Below are positions 1 through 5,937 of a stretch of 5,937 bases of DNA, piece by piece. Location of the stretch: contig DATLYT010000092.1 of assembly GCA_035574455.1 (NCBI GenBank), positions 1 through 5,937 on the forward strand. The letters run 5' to 3'. Position 1 is the stretch's first letter, and each line of letters starts with the position of its first letter. A model generated the notes under the pieces. It saw only the letters and a list, made by a program, of their open reading frames with translations, did not search any database and had not been told where the DNA came from. The position numbers and the translations under genes are program-made. The stretch is from DATLYT01 sp035574455. GTDB lineage: Bacteria; Bacteroidota; Ignavibacteria; UBA10030.

Positions 1-1511
1 CCGGGGTATTCCATCTCCTGTTGAATCTTATTGGCGATGTCGTGCGAGAGCTGGTCGGCGGCAGCGTCATCCAATTTTTCGTAATTGACAATGACACGCA
101 CCTCGCGCCCCGCTTGAATCGCGTAGGTATTGATTACGCCGTCGAATGATTTCGCAATATGCTCGAGTTTTTCAAGCCGTTTGATGTACTCTTCAACCGA
201 TTCACGCCGCGCACCCGGTCGTGCACCGCTGATAGCGTCTGCCGCCTGGACAAGAGCAGCAATCGGATGTTCCATCGGGATATCCTCGTGGTGCGAGCCG
301 ACAGCGTTACAAACAATCGGATGCTCATTGTATTTCTTGCACAGCTCCATACCAATGAGTGCATGTGGACCCTCTACGCTGCGGTCGACAGTCTTACCAA
401 TGTCGTGTAGTAAGCCAGCTCGCTTGGCTAATACCGGATCCAGGCGTAATTCTGACGCCATCACGCCCATCAACATCGCCACTTCGATACTGTGCTGCAG
501 AAGATTCTGGCCGTAGCTCGAGCGATACTTCATGCGGCCGACGTGCTTGATGATTTCCTGATGAGCCCCGTGCAAGCCGACTTCGAGCAAAGCGTTCTCG
601 CCGGTACGCAGGACTTCCTCTTCAAGCTCCTTTCGCACTTTGTCGACAACTTCTTCGATACGAGCAGGGTGAATACGACCATCGGCAACCAAGCGCTCTA
701 ACGAAAGACGCGCCACCTCGCGCCGGAAAGGATCAAAGCCAGAGAGGATGACTGCCTCGGGCGTATCATCAACAATCACGTCAACACCCGTCGCCGCCTC
801 AAACGCCCGGATATTGCGTCCCTCACGTCCGATAATACGGCCCTTCATTTCGTCGCTCTGGAGATTCAAGACACTGACGGTGTTTTCCACCGTGTGGTCT
901 GCTGCCGTGCGTTGAATCGCCTGGATAATGACCTTGGTCGCTTCCCGACGCGCCTCTTCCTTCACTCGGTCCCGAATATCCTTGAGCGTCTGGAGCGCTT
1001 CGGACTTTGCCGCCTCTGTCATGTTGTCGATCAGGTACTTCTTCGCCTCTTCACGGCTCAGGCCAGAGGTCCGTTCAAGGCGAACGTTTTGGTCTTCAAT
1101 AAGTCGGGTGAGCTCCTGATCTTTCTCTTCGAGTTTCTTTTTCCTTTCCTGCAGCTCTCGGTCTAACGCCTGCAGGGCGCTCTCCTTCTTATTCAGTAAA
1201 TCCAATTTGCGTTCGAGGTTCTCCTCACGGTTGACAAGCTGCTTCTGGAACGCTTCTAACTTGTTCCGTTTCGACTGGACTTCAGCTTCAAATTCCTTCT
1301 TTTTCTTATACCACTCATCCTTGACCTCCAGCATCTTTTCTTTTTTGAGCGTGTTTGCGTCCCGCTCAGCTTCTTCAATAATGCGCTTGGCACGCTCTTC
1401 GGCGCTGATGATCTTATTCTGCCCTGTCCGGGCGTTCAAATACCACCCGGCAGCAAAACCAAGCCCCAGGGTAAGGATCACCATCGGAATCAGTATATAG
1501 ATTTCCATCAT
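1..1511 (-). CDS. rny: Ribonuclease Y, C-terminus cut by the window edge
   Basis: RNase Y is a membrane-anchored endoribonuclease that starts mRNA turnover. Reading the minus strand from the ATG at 1511 gives 503 residues open to the left edge; the family is about 520 residues, so roughly 15 are missing. Visible in order: one N-terminal membrane segment (about residues 4-24), a long charged coiled coil rich in Lys and Glu (about 35-200), a KH RNA-binding domain with the GxxG loop in IIGREGRNIR (226-235), and an HD phosphohydrolase domain. The HD domain has the His of LLQHSIEVA (H340), the HD pair of LLHDIGKTVD (H369-D370), the SHHED histidines (407-408) and the later Asp of QAADAISGARPGARR (D425), so the metal-binding set looks intact. 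Two ATG codons sit in tandem (1511 and 1508); a GGAGGAG Shine-Dalgarno sequence 7 nt upstream (counted from GGAGG) fits the first. The gene follows zapA and the structured RNA and is preceded by a hairpin. Family assignment is very secure. Confidence 0.97.
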   Translation of the reverse strand, partial: MMEIYILIPMVILTLGLGFAAGWYLNARTGQNKIISAEERAKRIIEEAERDANTLKKEKMLEVKDEWYKKKKEFEAEVQSKRNKLEAFQKQLVNREENLERKLDLLNKKESALQALDRELQERKKKLEEKDQELTRLIEDQNVRLERTSGLSREEAKKYLIDNMTEAAKSEALQTLKDIRDRVKEEARREATKVIIQAIQRTAADHTVENTVSVLNLQSDEMKGRIIGREGRNIRAFEAATGVDVIVDDTPEAVILSGFDPFRREVARLSLERLVADGRIHPARIEEVVDKVRKELEEEVLRTGENALLEVGLHGAHQEIIKHVGRMKYRSSYGQNLLQHSIEVAMLMGVMASELRLDPVLAKRAGLLHDIGKTVDRSVEGPHALIGMELCKKYNEHPIVCNAVGSHHEDIPMEHPIAALVQAADAISGARPGARRESVEEYIKRLEKLEHIAKSFDGVINTYAIQAGREVRVIVNYEKLDDAAADQLSHDIANKIQQEMEYP

Positions 1512-1516
1512 AGCAT

Positions 1517-1523
1517 CTCCTCC
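1517..1523 (-). promoter_or_regulatory. Shine-Dalgarno sequence of rny
   Basis: On the minus strand GGAGGAG occupies 1523-1517. Its GGAGG core ends 7 nt before the ATG at 1511. It is the strongest ribosome binding site in the window and supports the first of the two tandem ATG codons. An intervening out-of-frame ATG (1516-1514) reaches a stop after two codons and is not a plausible start. Confidence 0.85.
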
Positions 1524-1524
1524 G

Positions 1525-1547
1525 TTCTCACGGACACGCCATGAGAA
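1525..1547 (-). promoter_or_regulatory. Hairpin in the rny leader, next to its ribosome binding site
   Basis: On the minus strand TTCTCATGG (1547-1539) pairs with CCGTGAGAA (1533-1525) around a 5-nt loop CGTGT. This makes 9 base pairs, one of them a G-U wobble. The stem ends one nucleotide before the GGAGGAG of rny and begins 2 nt after the U-run that ends the upstream RNA. No U-run follows it on either strand, so it is not a standard terminator. It could shield or present the ribosome binding site, protect the 5' end of the rny message, or be a processing site. The pairing is seen directly; the role is inference. Confidence 0.5.
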
Positions 1548-1549
1548 AT

Positions 1550-1571
1550 AAAAAACCGCACTCGTCAGCCG
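1550..1571 (-). terminator. Probable 3' end of the 6S-like RNA: closing-stem strand plus U-run
   Basis: The 3' strand of the closing stem (1571-1556, ending in GTGCGG) runs directly into TTTTTT (1555-1550) and then ATTT. GC-rich pairing immediately followed by a U-run is the layout of an intrinsic terminator. Unusually, the 5' arm of the stem is not local: it lies about 230 nt upstream, at 1809-1795. I find no good local hairpin for the same 3' arm. Termination would therefore depend on the whole RNA having folded, or the U-run may be only a processing end. Confidence 0.5.
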
Positions 1572-1624
1572 AAAATCAACGTGTATTGAAAGAACCTCGA
1601 TTCATTACACGGTGGGTGCCTGCC

Positions 1625-1739
1625 GAAGCGTTTCACGCTTCCACCTCCCGCTCGTCTCAACTCGAAGATTGAGAGTCGTCGCTGGGCATCCCATCACAAT
1701 TGAAATCGTGACTGGATGTGGCATGTGCTCCACGCTTCC
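1625..1739 (-). repeat. Repeated 9-mer GGAAGCGTG competing for one pairing partner
   Basis: On the minus strand GGAAGCGTG occurs at 1739-1731 and again at 1642-1634. Both copies contain GAAGCGT, which is perfectly complementary over 7 nt to ACGCTTC at 1631-1625. The upstream copy forms part of the long-range rod; the downstream copy forms a tight local hairpin with a 3-nt GAA loop (or 6 base pairs around 5 nt). The two pairings exclude each other. The same holds for CATCC (1718-1714), which can pair with GGATG (1691-1687) locally or join the rod with 1648-1641. Repeat and complementarity are seen directly; a switching role is inference. Confidence 0.6.
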
Positions 1740-1859
1740 TGAGTCAAGCTCCCAAGTTATTAAGACTTGTCAGGTTCTTTAATAAATTTGATTACGGCTG
1801 ACGGTGCGGATTCTTCTTCTCGTTCATCGCGCACCTTATGGAAAAGAACGCTCCAGAGG

Positions 1860-2192
1860 TTACGACATCGTCGTCGACTGTTCAGACTCCAGCGCTAAGC
1901 AATTATCGAGATAGTTCGAAAGCTTCGTCAACTCTGTTTCGAAATGGTTCATCGCTCGTTCGTTGCTGTCTCTCTCCTTCATGAGATCTTCGGTGATGTT
2001 GAGGGCTGAGAGGACCGCCACCGTCAGGGGCGGCTGCTCAGGGAGTTTATCATGGATTTTGTTCAACATCGTATCCACGTAAGTGGCAATTTTCTTCGTC
2101 ATCTCTTCGTTCTCGCCACGAAGCGGATATTCCGACCCGAAGATTTTGACTTTTATGCTTTTACCGTTCATAGACTCCTGCTGGTCAATCAT
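1860..2192 (-). CDS. zapA: Cell division protein ZapA
   Basis: ZapA is a small cytoplasmic protein that binds FtsZ and bundles its filaments at the division site. The 110-residue product has the family's layout. A beta-rich head carries VKIFGSEYPLRG (about residues 14-25), followed by the conserved helix EMTKKIATYVDTMLNKI (30-46). The segment around PPLTVAVLSALNITEDLMKE (54-73) leads into a C-terminal coiled coil (about 65-103) used for dimer and tetramer formation. The start is uncertain. The ATG at 2192 has no visible ribosome binding site. The in-frame ATG at 2171 (residue 8) has AGGAG only 3 nt upstream, close for a start, but gives an N-terminus nearer the family's usual length. The stop is TAA at 1862-1860. 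The gene lies 51 nt after the coiled-coil gene and about 50 nt before the 6S-like RNA, an arrangement also known from the zapA-ssrS neighbourhood of proteobacteria. Family call is secure; the start is not. Confidence 0.92.
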   Translation of the reverse strand: MIDQQESMNGKSIKVKIFGSEYPLRGENEEMTKKIATYVDTMLNKIHDKLPEQPPLTVAVLSALNITEDLMKERDSNERAMNHFETELTKLSNYLDNCLALESEQSTTMS

Positions 2193-2243
2193 CGTATGTC
2201 GTCGTTTCTGGAACGCTACCTGACAAGCCGTTCAACACTTTCG

Positions 2244-2585
2244 TTACAACCGCGTGTTAATCTTACTGATGAGGTCTTTAATCCTCCGTTTAAGTTCCTC
2301 CTTTTCTTCTTGTGAGAACATCTGGCTCCCGTTCGATTGCAGGCGGATCATCTCCGCCCGAATACGTTCCAATTCCTGCTCCCGCGCCCGGAGATCCGAT
2401 TTCAACTGTGCCTCCTGCCGCTCAAGTTCCTGTACTCTGATCTTGAGCTCGCGATTCTCCTCTTTGAAGCGGAGCAATAAATCGGAAACTCGCCGCGCCT
2501 TCTCCCAGAGTTTCTCCAGAGAAGCCTCGAGCGTTTGCATGTCTCGTTCGCTCACCACGACCGGCTCCACGTGCGTTTCAGGCAA
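2244..2585 (-). CDS. Small coiled-coil protein, probable ZapB-like division factor
   Basis: The product is 113 residues, almost entirely helical and charged. After a short N-terminal stretch (MPETHVEPVVVSERD), a heptad-like coiled coil covers about residues 16-85, with many Glu, Arg, Gln and Leu. A break follows at SNGSQMF (84-90), then a short amphipathic C-terminal helix ending in LISKINTRL. It has no signal peptide, membrane segment or catalytic motif. I chose the TTG at 2585 because AAGGAG lies exactly 7 nt upstream, the best spacing available. An ATG at 2651 would overlap pheT by 31 nt, and an ATG at 2540 lacks a binding site and would remove part of the helix. E. coli ZapB is a coiled coil that joins ZapA at the FtsZ ring. 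Size, composition and position directly before zapA make a ZapA partner likely, but coiled coils cannot be assigned from composition alone, so no symbol is given. It follows pheT by 35 nt, probably in the same transcript. Confidence 0.82.
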   Translation of the reverse strand: MPETHVEPVVVSERDMQTLEASLEKLWEKARRVSDLLLRFKEENRELKIRVQELERQEAQLKSDLRAREQELERIRAEMIRLQSNGSQMFSQEEKEELKRRIKDLISKINTRL

Positions 2586-2592
2586 TGACGGA

Positions 2593-2598
2593 CTCCTT
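2593..2598 (-). promoter_or_regulatory. Shine-Dalgarno sequence that sets a TTG start
   Basis: AAGGAG at 2598-2593 on the minus strand is followed by 7 nt and then the TTG at 2585, in frame with the coiled-coil protein. It lies in the 35-nt gap after the pheT stop. It is the main reason for preferring this TTG over the longer ATG start inside pheT. Confidence 0.7.
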
Positions 2599-2620
2599 TG
2601 TCCTCCGGCGCATCGACCAC

Positions 2621-5047
2621 TTATGACGTCGCTCTGAGCGTCGCATTGCACGAACGTTCAACGTGAGCAACAATTCGCGAAACCATCCCCTCAATCTCGT
2701 TGACCGTCAGTGTTCGGTCATGCGGCTGAAATTCTAATGCGTACGCTAAGCTCTTTTTCCCAGCCCCGACCTGTTCCCCAACATACATGTCAAAGAGAGT
2801 AACGTTTTGGAGCGTCGCCCCACCGGACTCTCTGATCGCTTTCTCTACTTGGCCTTGGGGAAGATGCTGATCAACAATGAACGCCAAATCTCGTGTTACT
2901 ACGGGATACTTCGGAAGCGTTTTGAATTTTCGAGACCTGACCCAATACGTATCGAGCACTGCTGTGTTCAGCTCACACACAAACACATCGCCTTCAATCT
3001 CAAACGCTTGAGCAACGTCTCGTCTGACTCTCCCAAGGTACCCTGCATAAGTGCCATTGATTTCAATGGCTACACAATCTTCACTTAAAGCTTTGTGGGT
3101 ATCATAAGAAATAAAAGAGGCTTTGTCAAGCGAAAACTTGGAAAGCAGCGCCTGTACCTCACCTTTCAGGTCTAAGAAATCGTACTGACGCGGAGTTACC
3201 CCGTAACTACGTGGGGTCTGTTCTCCGTTCAACAGTAATAAGAGCCTTTCTTCCTCGCGGTACGATTCAAACTTGTTCGGATCACTCCCCTCTTTGAACA
3301 GAAAGACATTACCTATTTCAAACAAGCGAAGCTGTTTCTGGTTCTGGAATTGATTGCGGCGAACAACGTGGAGTGAGCCGGGAACAAGACTTGTACGCAG
3401 GTAGGCCATGTCGGCGCTGACGGGGTTAAGAATTTTAATGGCCGGTTCGCCAGCAATGGCCGTCGTGCGAGCGTCGAGCAGGCTGTTGTTGAGAATTTCA
3501 TTAAACCCGGCACCAACACAATGCGAACGCAGTTCATCTTGAATAGCTTGCGTAACGGTTTCTGTTGAGAACTGGACGTACGCGTGCGTTTTCGTCTCAA
3601 TGTTATTGTAACCGAAAATACGCGCAACTTCTTCAATAAGATCAATCTCCTCGGCGAGGTCGGACCGAAAAGACGGAATTGTTACCAAAAGCGTATCTTT
3701 TGGCCCCACTCTGCATGATAGTTCCAATCGCTCAAGATAGGATTGGATCTGCTTGGGACTCAGCGAAGTACCTAACACACTGTTCACCCGTGCTGTGCGA
3801 AGAGGAATAACCGTCTTCTTCCGTTTTTTGGGATAGATGTCGATGATACCACGAAGAACCTCTACTCCCGATATCTGCTGGAGCAACTGGGCGACACGAT
3901 CCAAGGCATACGTCGTCATTTCAATGTCTGTGGAGCGTTCGAATCGCTTCGAGGCGTCCGTTGATAGGCCGAGGTCTTTAGAGGTACGACGGATACTGGC
4001 GGGGTCAAAATAGGCACTCTCCAAGAGGATCGTTGTCGTAGCTTCACTGATTTCGGAATTTGCGCCGCCCATCACTCCACCGATTGCGACCGGCTTTTCA
4101 GCATCGCAGATCATCAGCGTCGTTGAACGCAGCACTCGCTCTTTTCCATCGAGCGTAATGAATTTCTCTCCCTCCTTCGCCCGCTGTACGATGATGGTGC
4201 GACCGGCAAGTTTATCGAGGTCGAACGCATGAAGCGGTTGACCCGTCTCATACATGACATAGTTTGTCACGTCCACGACATTGTTGATTGGCCGAAGGCC
4301 AACGGCACTGAGACGGTTTTGTAACCACGCGGGCGACGTGTGAACCCGAACCCCACGGAGCACGCGTGCAGAATATCGCGGGCAGCCCTTTGTATCGACG
4401 ATTTTTACTTTCGCAATCGATGATGTCCGTTCGTTACTTTCCCGCAACTTCATCTCCGGTTTACGCATGCGCTTGCCGATCATCGCCCCGACTTCGCGCG
4501 CAACTCCAAAGTGACTGAGCCAATCTCCTCGGTTGGCGGTGATCTCGAGCTCATACACGACATCGGTTTTGCCAAGATACTGCGCAAGAGGCATGCCGAC
4601 TTTTGCCTTTCCATCGAGCACAAGGATACCGTCGGCATCATCGCCAAGACCAAGCTCGTACGCCGAGCAGATCATTCCATTGGATTCAACACCGCGAATC
4701 TTCGCCCGCTCTAGCACAAAAGGCCTGCCGTCAGGATCATGTTGGTTGTGAGGAATGGTCGCACCGACTAACGCTACGGCTACTTTCTGGCCCGTTGCAA
4801 CGTTCGGAGCGCCGCAGACAATGTCGAGTACTTCTTTTCCGATATTGACTCTACAGAGTGTCAGTCTATCCGCATTCGGATGTTTGGCGCGTTCGACAAC
4901 TTCGCCAACAACCATATGCCGAAATTGTTCATCGAGCCGCTCATAACCTTCGACTTCGAGACCGAGCATGGAAAGCCCCTCGGCAAGCTTTTCGGGTGTG
5001 AGCTTGAAATCGATATACTCTTTAAGCCACTGGTGAGAAATCCGCAT
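2621..5047 (-). CDS. pheT: Phenylalanyl-tRNA synthetase beta subunit
   Basis: With PheS it forms the (alpha-beta)2 enzyme that charges tRNA-Phe; the beta chain binds tRNA and removes mischarged tyrosine. At 808 residues it is full length. Domains in order: N-terminal helix MRISHQWLKEYIDF; EMAP-like tRNA-binding OB fold (about 40-150, with HPNADRLTLCRV and VCGAPNV); B3/4 editing domain (about 210-385, with RPINNVVDVTNY and GQPLHAFD, whose H273 matches the editing-site His, and AIGGVMGG); B5 domain (about 405-480); a degenerate class II core (about 485-690); and a C-terminal FDX-ACB anticodon-binding domain (about 713-807, from KYPVVTRDLAF). The B5 residues D463, D469, E472 and E473 match the spacing of the magnesium ligands reported for the E. 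coli enzyme. The ATG at 5047 lies 7 nt after the pheS stop without a clear ribosome binding site, so translational coupling to pheS is likely. The stop is TAA at 2623-2621. No lesion is seen. Confidence 0.98.
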   Translation of the reverse strand: MRISHQWLKEYIDFKLTPEKLAEGLSMLGLEVEGYERLDEQFRHMVVGEVVERAKHPNADRLTLCRVNIGKEVLDIVCGAPNVATGQKVAVALVGATIPHNQHDPDGRPFVLERAKIRGVESNGMICSAYELGLGDDADGILVLDGKAKVGMPLAQYLGKTDVVYELEITANRGDWLSHFGVAREVGAMIGKRMRKPEMKLRESNERTSSIAKVKIVDTKGCPRYSARVLRGVRVHTSPAWLQNRLSAVGLRPINNVVDVTNYVMYETGQPLHAFDLDKLAGRTIIVQRAKEGEKFITLDGKERVLRSTTLMICDAEKPVAIGGVMGGANSEISEATTTILLESAYFDPASIRRTSKDLGLSTDASKRFERSTDIEMTTYALDRVAQLLQQISGVEVLRGIIDIYPKKRKKTVIPLRTARVNSVLGTSLSPKQIQSYLERLELSCRVGPKDTLLVTIPSFRSDLAEEIDLIEEVARIFGYNNIETKTHAYVQFSTETVTQAIQDELRSHCVGAGFNEILNNSLLDARTTAIAGEPAIKILNPVSADMAYLRTSLVPGSLHVVRRNQFQNQKQLRLFEIGNVFLFKEGSDPNKFESYREEERLLLLLNGEQTPRSYGVTPRQYDFLDLKGEVQALLSKFSLDKASFISYDTHKALSEDCVAIEINGTYAGYLGRVRRDVAQAFEIEGDVFVCELNTAVLDTYWVRSRKFKTLPKYPVVTRDLAFIVDQHLPQGQVEKAIRESGGATLQNVTLFDMYVGEQVGAGKKSLAYALEFQPHDRTLTVNEIEGMVSRIVAHVERSCNATLRATS

Positions 5048-5054
5048 AGGTCAG

Positions 5055-5937
5055 TTAGAATTGGCGCAAGAAGCGAAGGTCGTTTTCCGTGAACAGCCGA
5101 ATGTCATCAATACCATGGCGTAGAATCGCGATACGCTCAACTCCCATGCCTGCCGCAAAACCGGTATACTTCTCGGGGTCATAACCAACATTCTTGAAAA
5201 GATGGGGATGCACCATTCCCGACCCCAAAATTTCAAGCCATCCAGCATTTTTGCACATGCGGCATCCCTTGCCGTTGCAGATAATACAAGTGATGTACAG
5301 GTCGGCGCTTGGCTCCGTGAACGGAAAAAACGTCGGTCGGAATTTGTACTTCACACTGCTGCCGTAAAATTGCTTGGCAAACGCGACCAGTGTGCCTTTC
5401 AAATCGCCCATGGAAACACCCTTGTCCACGTAGAGAAGCTCGACCTGATGAAACAGCACATGGCTCCGCGCGCTCACCGTTTCGTTTCGATAGACCCGAC
5501 CGGGGATAACAACGCGCACAGGAGGCTTATGTGTTTCCATGTACCGAATCTGAACAGGCGAAGTGTGTGTGCGCAGAAGAATGTCCTTCGCGAGAAAGAA
5601 TGTATCCTGCATATCGCGAGCAGGATGTTCCGGCGGAAAGTTCAACGCTTCAAAATTGTAGTAGTCCGTTTCAATCTCCGGACCCGTAGCAACGGTAAAC
5701 CCCATTCCCTTGAAAATACCGACAATCTCTTCGATTGTTCTCGTGATAGGGTGCTTCGTTCCAACGGGAATCGGCCGACCGGGGAGCGTGACATCGAACC
5801 GCGCTTCACGACGAAGGGCTGATTGCTCGATTCGGAGTTTGGCTTCGTCATAGCTCGACTGGGCAAAACTCCGAAGTTCGTTGAGCGCTTTTCCGATAGC
5901 CGGCTTTTGGTCGTTGGGGACCGACTTCAACTCATCA
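5055..5937 (-). CDS. pheS: Phenylalanyl-tRNA synthetase alpha subunit, N-terminus cut by the window edge
   Basis: This is the catalytic subunit that activates phenylalanine and transfers it to tRNA-Phe. The frame is open through the right edge and gives 293 residues; family members run about 330-345, so roughly the first 40-60 (N-terminal coiled coil) lie outside. A TTG at 5930 is internal leucine, not a start: the frame continues upstream as D-E-L-K. Visible parts: the end of the coiled-coil arm, class II motif 1 (about 5753-5595, HPITRTIEEIVGIFKGMGF), motif 2 (about 5504-5445, PGRVYRNETVSARSH then FHQVE), and motif 3 (about 5162-5106, GMGVERIAILRHGIDDIRLF). FRPTFFPFTEPSAD lies between motifs 2 and 3. 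After it comes C-x2-C-x4-C-x2-C (5288-5253, CIICNGKGCRMC), a possible zinc site, followed by GWLEILGSGMVHP. Some bacterial PheS proteins carry this cluster and others, such as E. coli, do not. The stop is TAA at 5057-5055. Confidence 0.98.
   Translation of the reverse strand, partial: DELKSVPNDQKPAIGKALNELRSFAQSSYDEAKLRIEQSALRREARFDVTLPGRPIPVGTKHPITRTIEEIVGIFKGMGFTVATGPEIETDYYNFEALNFPPEHPARDMQDTFFLAKDILLRTHTSPVQIRYMETHKPPVRVVIPGRVYRNETVSARSHVLFHQVELLYVDKGVSMGDLKGTLVAFAKQFYGSSVKYKFRPTFFPFTEPSADLYITCIICNGKGCRMCKNAGWLEILGSGMVHPHLFKNVGYDPEKYTGFAAGMGVERIAILRHGIDDIRLFTENDLRFLRQF

Larger units (their letters stand above)
1550..1809 (-). ncRNA. ssrS: 6S RNA-like structured RNA (candidate ssrS)
   Basis: This fills the gap between zapA and rny. 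On the minus strand its ends pair: CCGCAC (1809-1804) with 1561-1556 and CGTCAGCCG (1803-1795) with 1571-1563, broken only by bulged A1562. AATCAA (1793-1788) then pairs with 1579-1574, and AAAGAACCT (1780-1772) with 1597-1589. Above this closing stem is an open region (1771-1755 against 1612-1598). Beyond it a rod-like arm can form: TGGG (1754-1751) with 1616-1613, GCTTG (1749-1745) with 1622-1618, GAAGCGT (1738-1732) with 1631-1625, and CCAC..TCC (1721-1714) with 1648-1641. Closing stem, central bubble and apical arm, together with the position after zapA, are the hallmarks of 6S RNA, which binds housekeeping RNA polymerase in place of an open promoter. It is longer than the roughly 184 nt of E. 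coli 6S RNA. I recognise no primary-sequence signature and no convincing promoter; processing from the zapA transcript is possible. Ends are approximate. Confidence 0.72.

Noticed and set aside
130..1500. Several plus-strand frames of 60-130 residues opposite rny
   Set aside because: The minus strand here encodes RNase Y with coiled coil, KH and HD domains in order; the plus frames are low-complexity (Ser, Arg, Phe rich) mirror images.
1556..1809. The structured RNA as SRP RNA, RNase P RNA, tmRNA or a riboswitch for rny
   Set aside because: I see neither the conserved SRP apical motif nor tRNA-like or RNase P core elements; end-to-end pairing with a central bubble fits 6S RNA better. A leader regulator of rny is not fully excluded.
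1810..1860. A promoter for the 6S-like RNA just after zapA (CATAAG near 1840 or AAGAAT at 1815-1810 as -10)
   Set aside because: Neither has an acceptable -35 partner at 16-18 nt, so no promoter is reported.
5202..5822. A 206-residue open frame on the plus strand opposite pheS
   Set aside because: It lies entirely antisense to a clearly conserved pheS frame and shows no recognisable domain; long antisense frames are common opposite conserved coding sequence.
5928..5930. TTG at 5930 as the start of pheS
   Set aside because: The frame stays open upstream to the window edge and the protein would lack the family's N-terminal region, so this codon is an internal leucine.
1..5937. Mobile elements, CRISPR arrays, tRNA or rRNA genes, phage or defence genes
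   Set aside because: No direct-repeat arrays, terminal inverted repeats, transposase or integrase frames or tRNA-like folds were seen; all coding space is filled by housekeeping genes.

Overview
All supported genes in this window lie on the minus strand and read from high to low coordinates. The order is pheS (cut by the right edge), pheT, a small coiled-coil gene that looks like zapB, zapA, a roughly 260-nt structured RNA that looks like 6S RNA, and rny for RNase Y (cut by the left edge). The DNA is densely coding with moderate GC. RNase Y beside ZapA and a 6S-like RNA argues against enterobacteria. It fits Gram-negative-type lineages such as Nitrospirota or relatives of the former Deltaproteobacteria. 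I lean to Nitrospirota from gene order, but this is an inference of low to moderate confidence.

Region by region: 5937-5055 encodes the PheRS alpha chain without its N-terminus, with a four-cysteine cluster. 5047-2621 encodes a complete 808-residue PheRS beta chain, 7 nt after the pheS stop. 2585-2244 encodes a 113-residue coiled-coil protein, best read from a TTG start behind a strong Shine-Dalgarno sequence. 2192-1860 encodes ZapA. 1859-1512 is the only long stretch without a protein gene, and most of it is a self-complementary RNA. The RNA's two ends pair over about 30 base pairs with interruptions, it has a bubble in the middle and a rod-like arm above it, and a U-run follows the closing stem. 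Position after zapA and architecture both match 6S RNA (ssrS). A 9-bp hairpin follows, one nucleotide before the rny Shine-Dalgarno sequence. 1511-1 encodes RNase Y up to about 15 residues short of its end.

How they work together: PheS and PheT form the (alpha-beta)2 phenylalanyl-tRNA synthetase. ZapA and the coiled-coil protein are probably FtsZ-ring accessory proteins. The 6S-like RNA would hold housekeeping RNA polymerase, and RNase Y is the membrane-bound endonuclease that starts mRNA decay. Proteins and gene order look like conserved housekeeping chromosome. The part most worth a second look is the RNA locus, where a repeated 9-mer offers two mutually exclusive folds.
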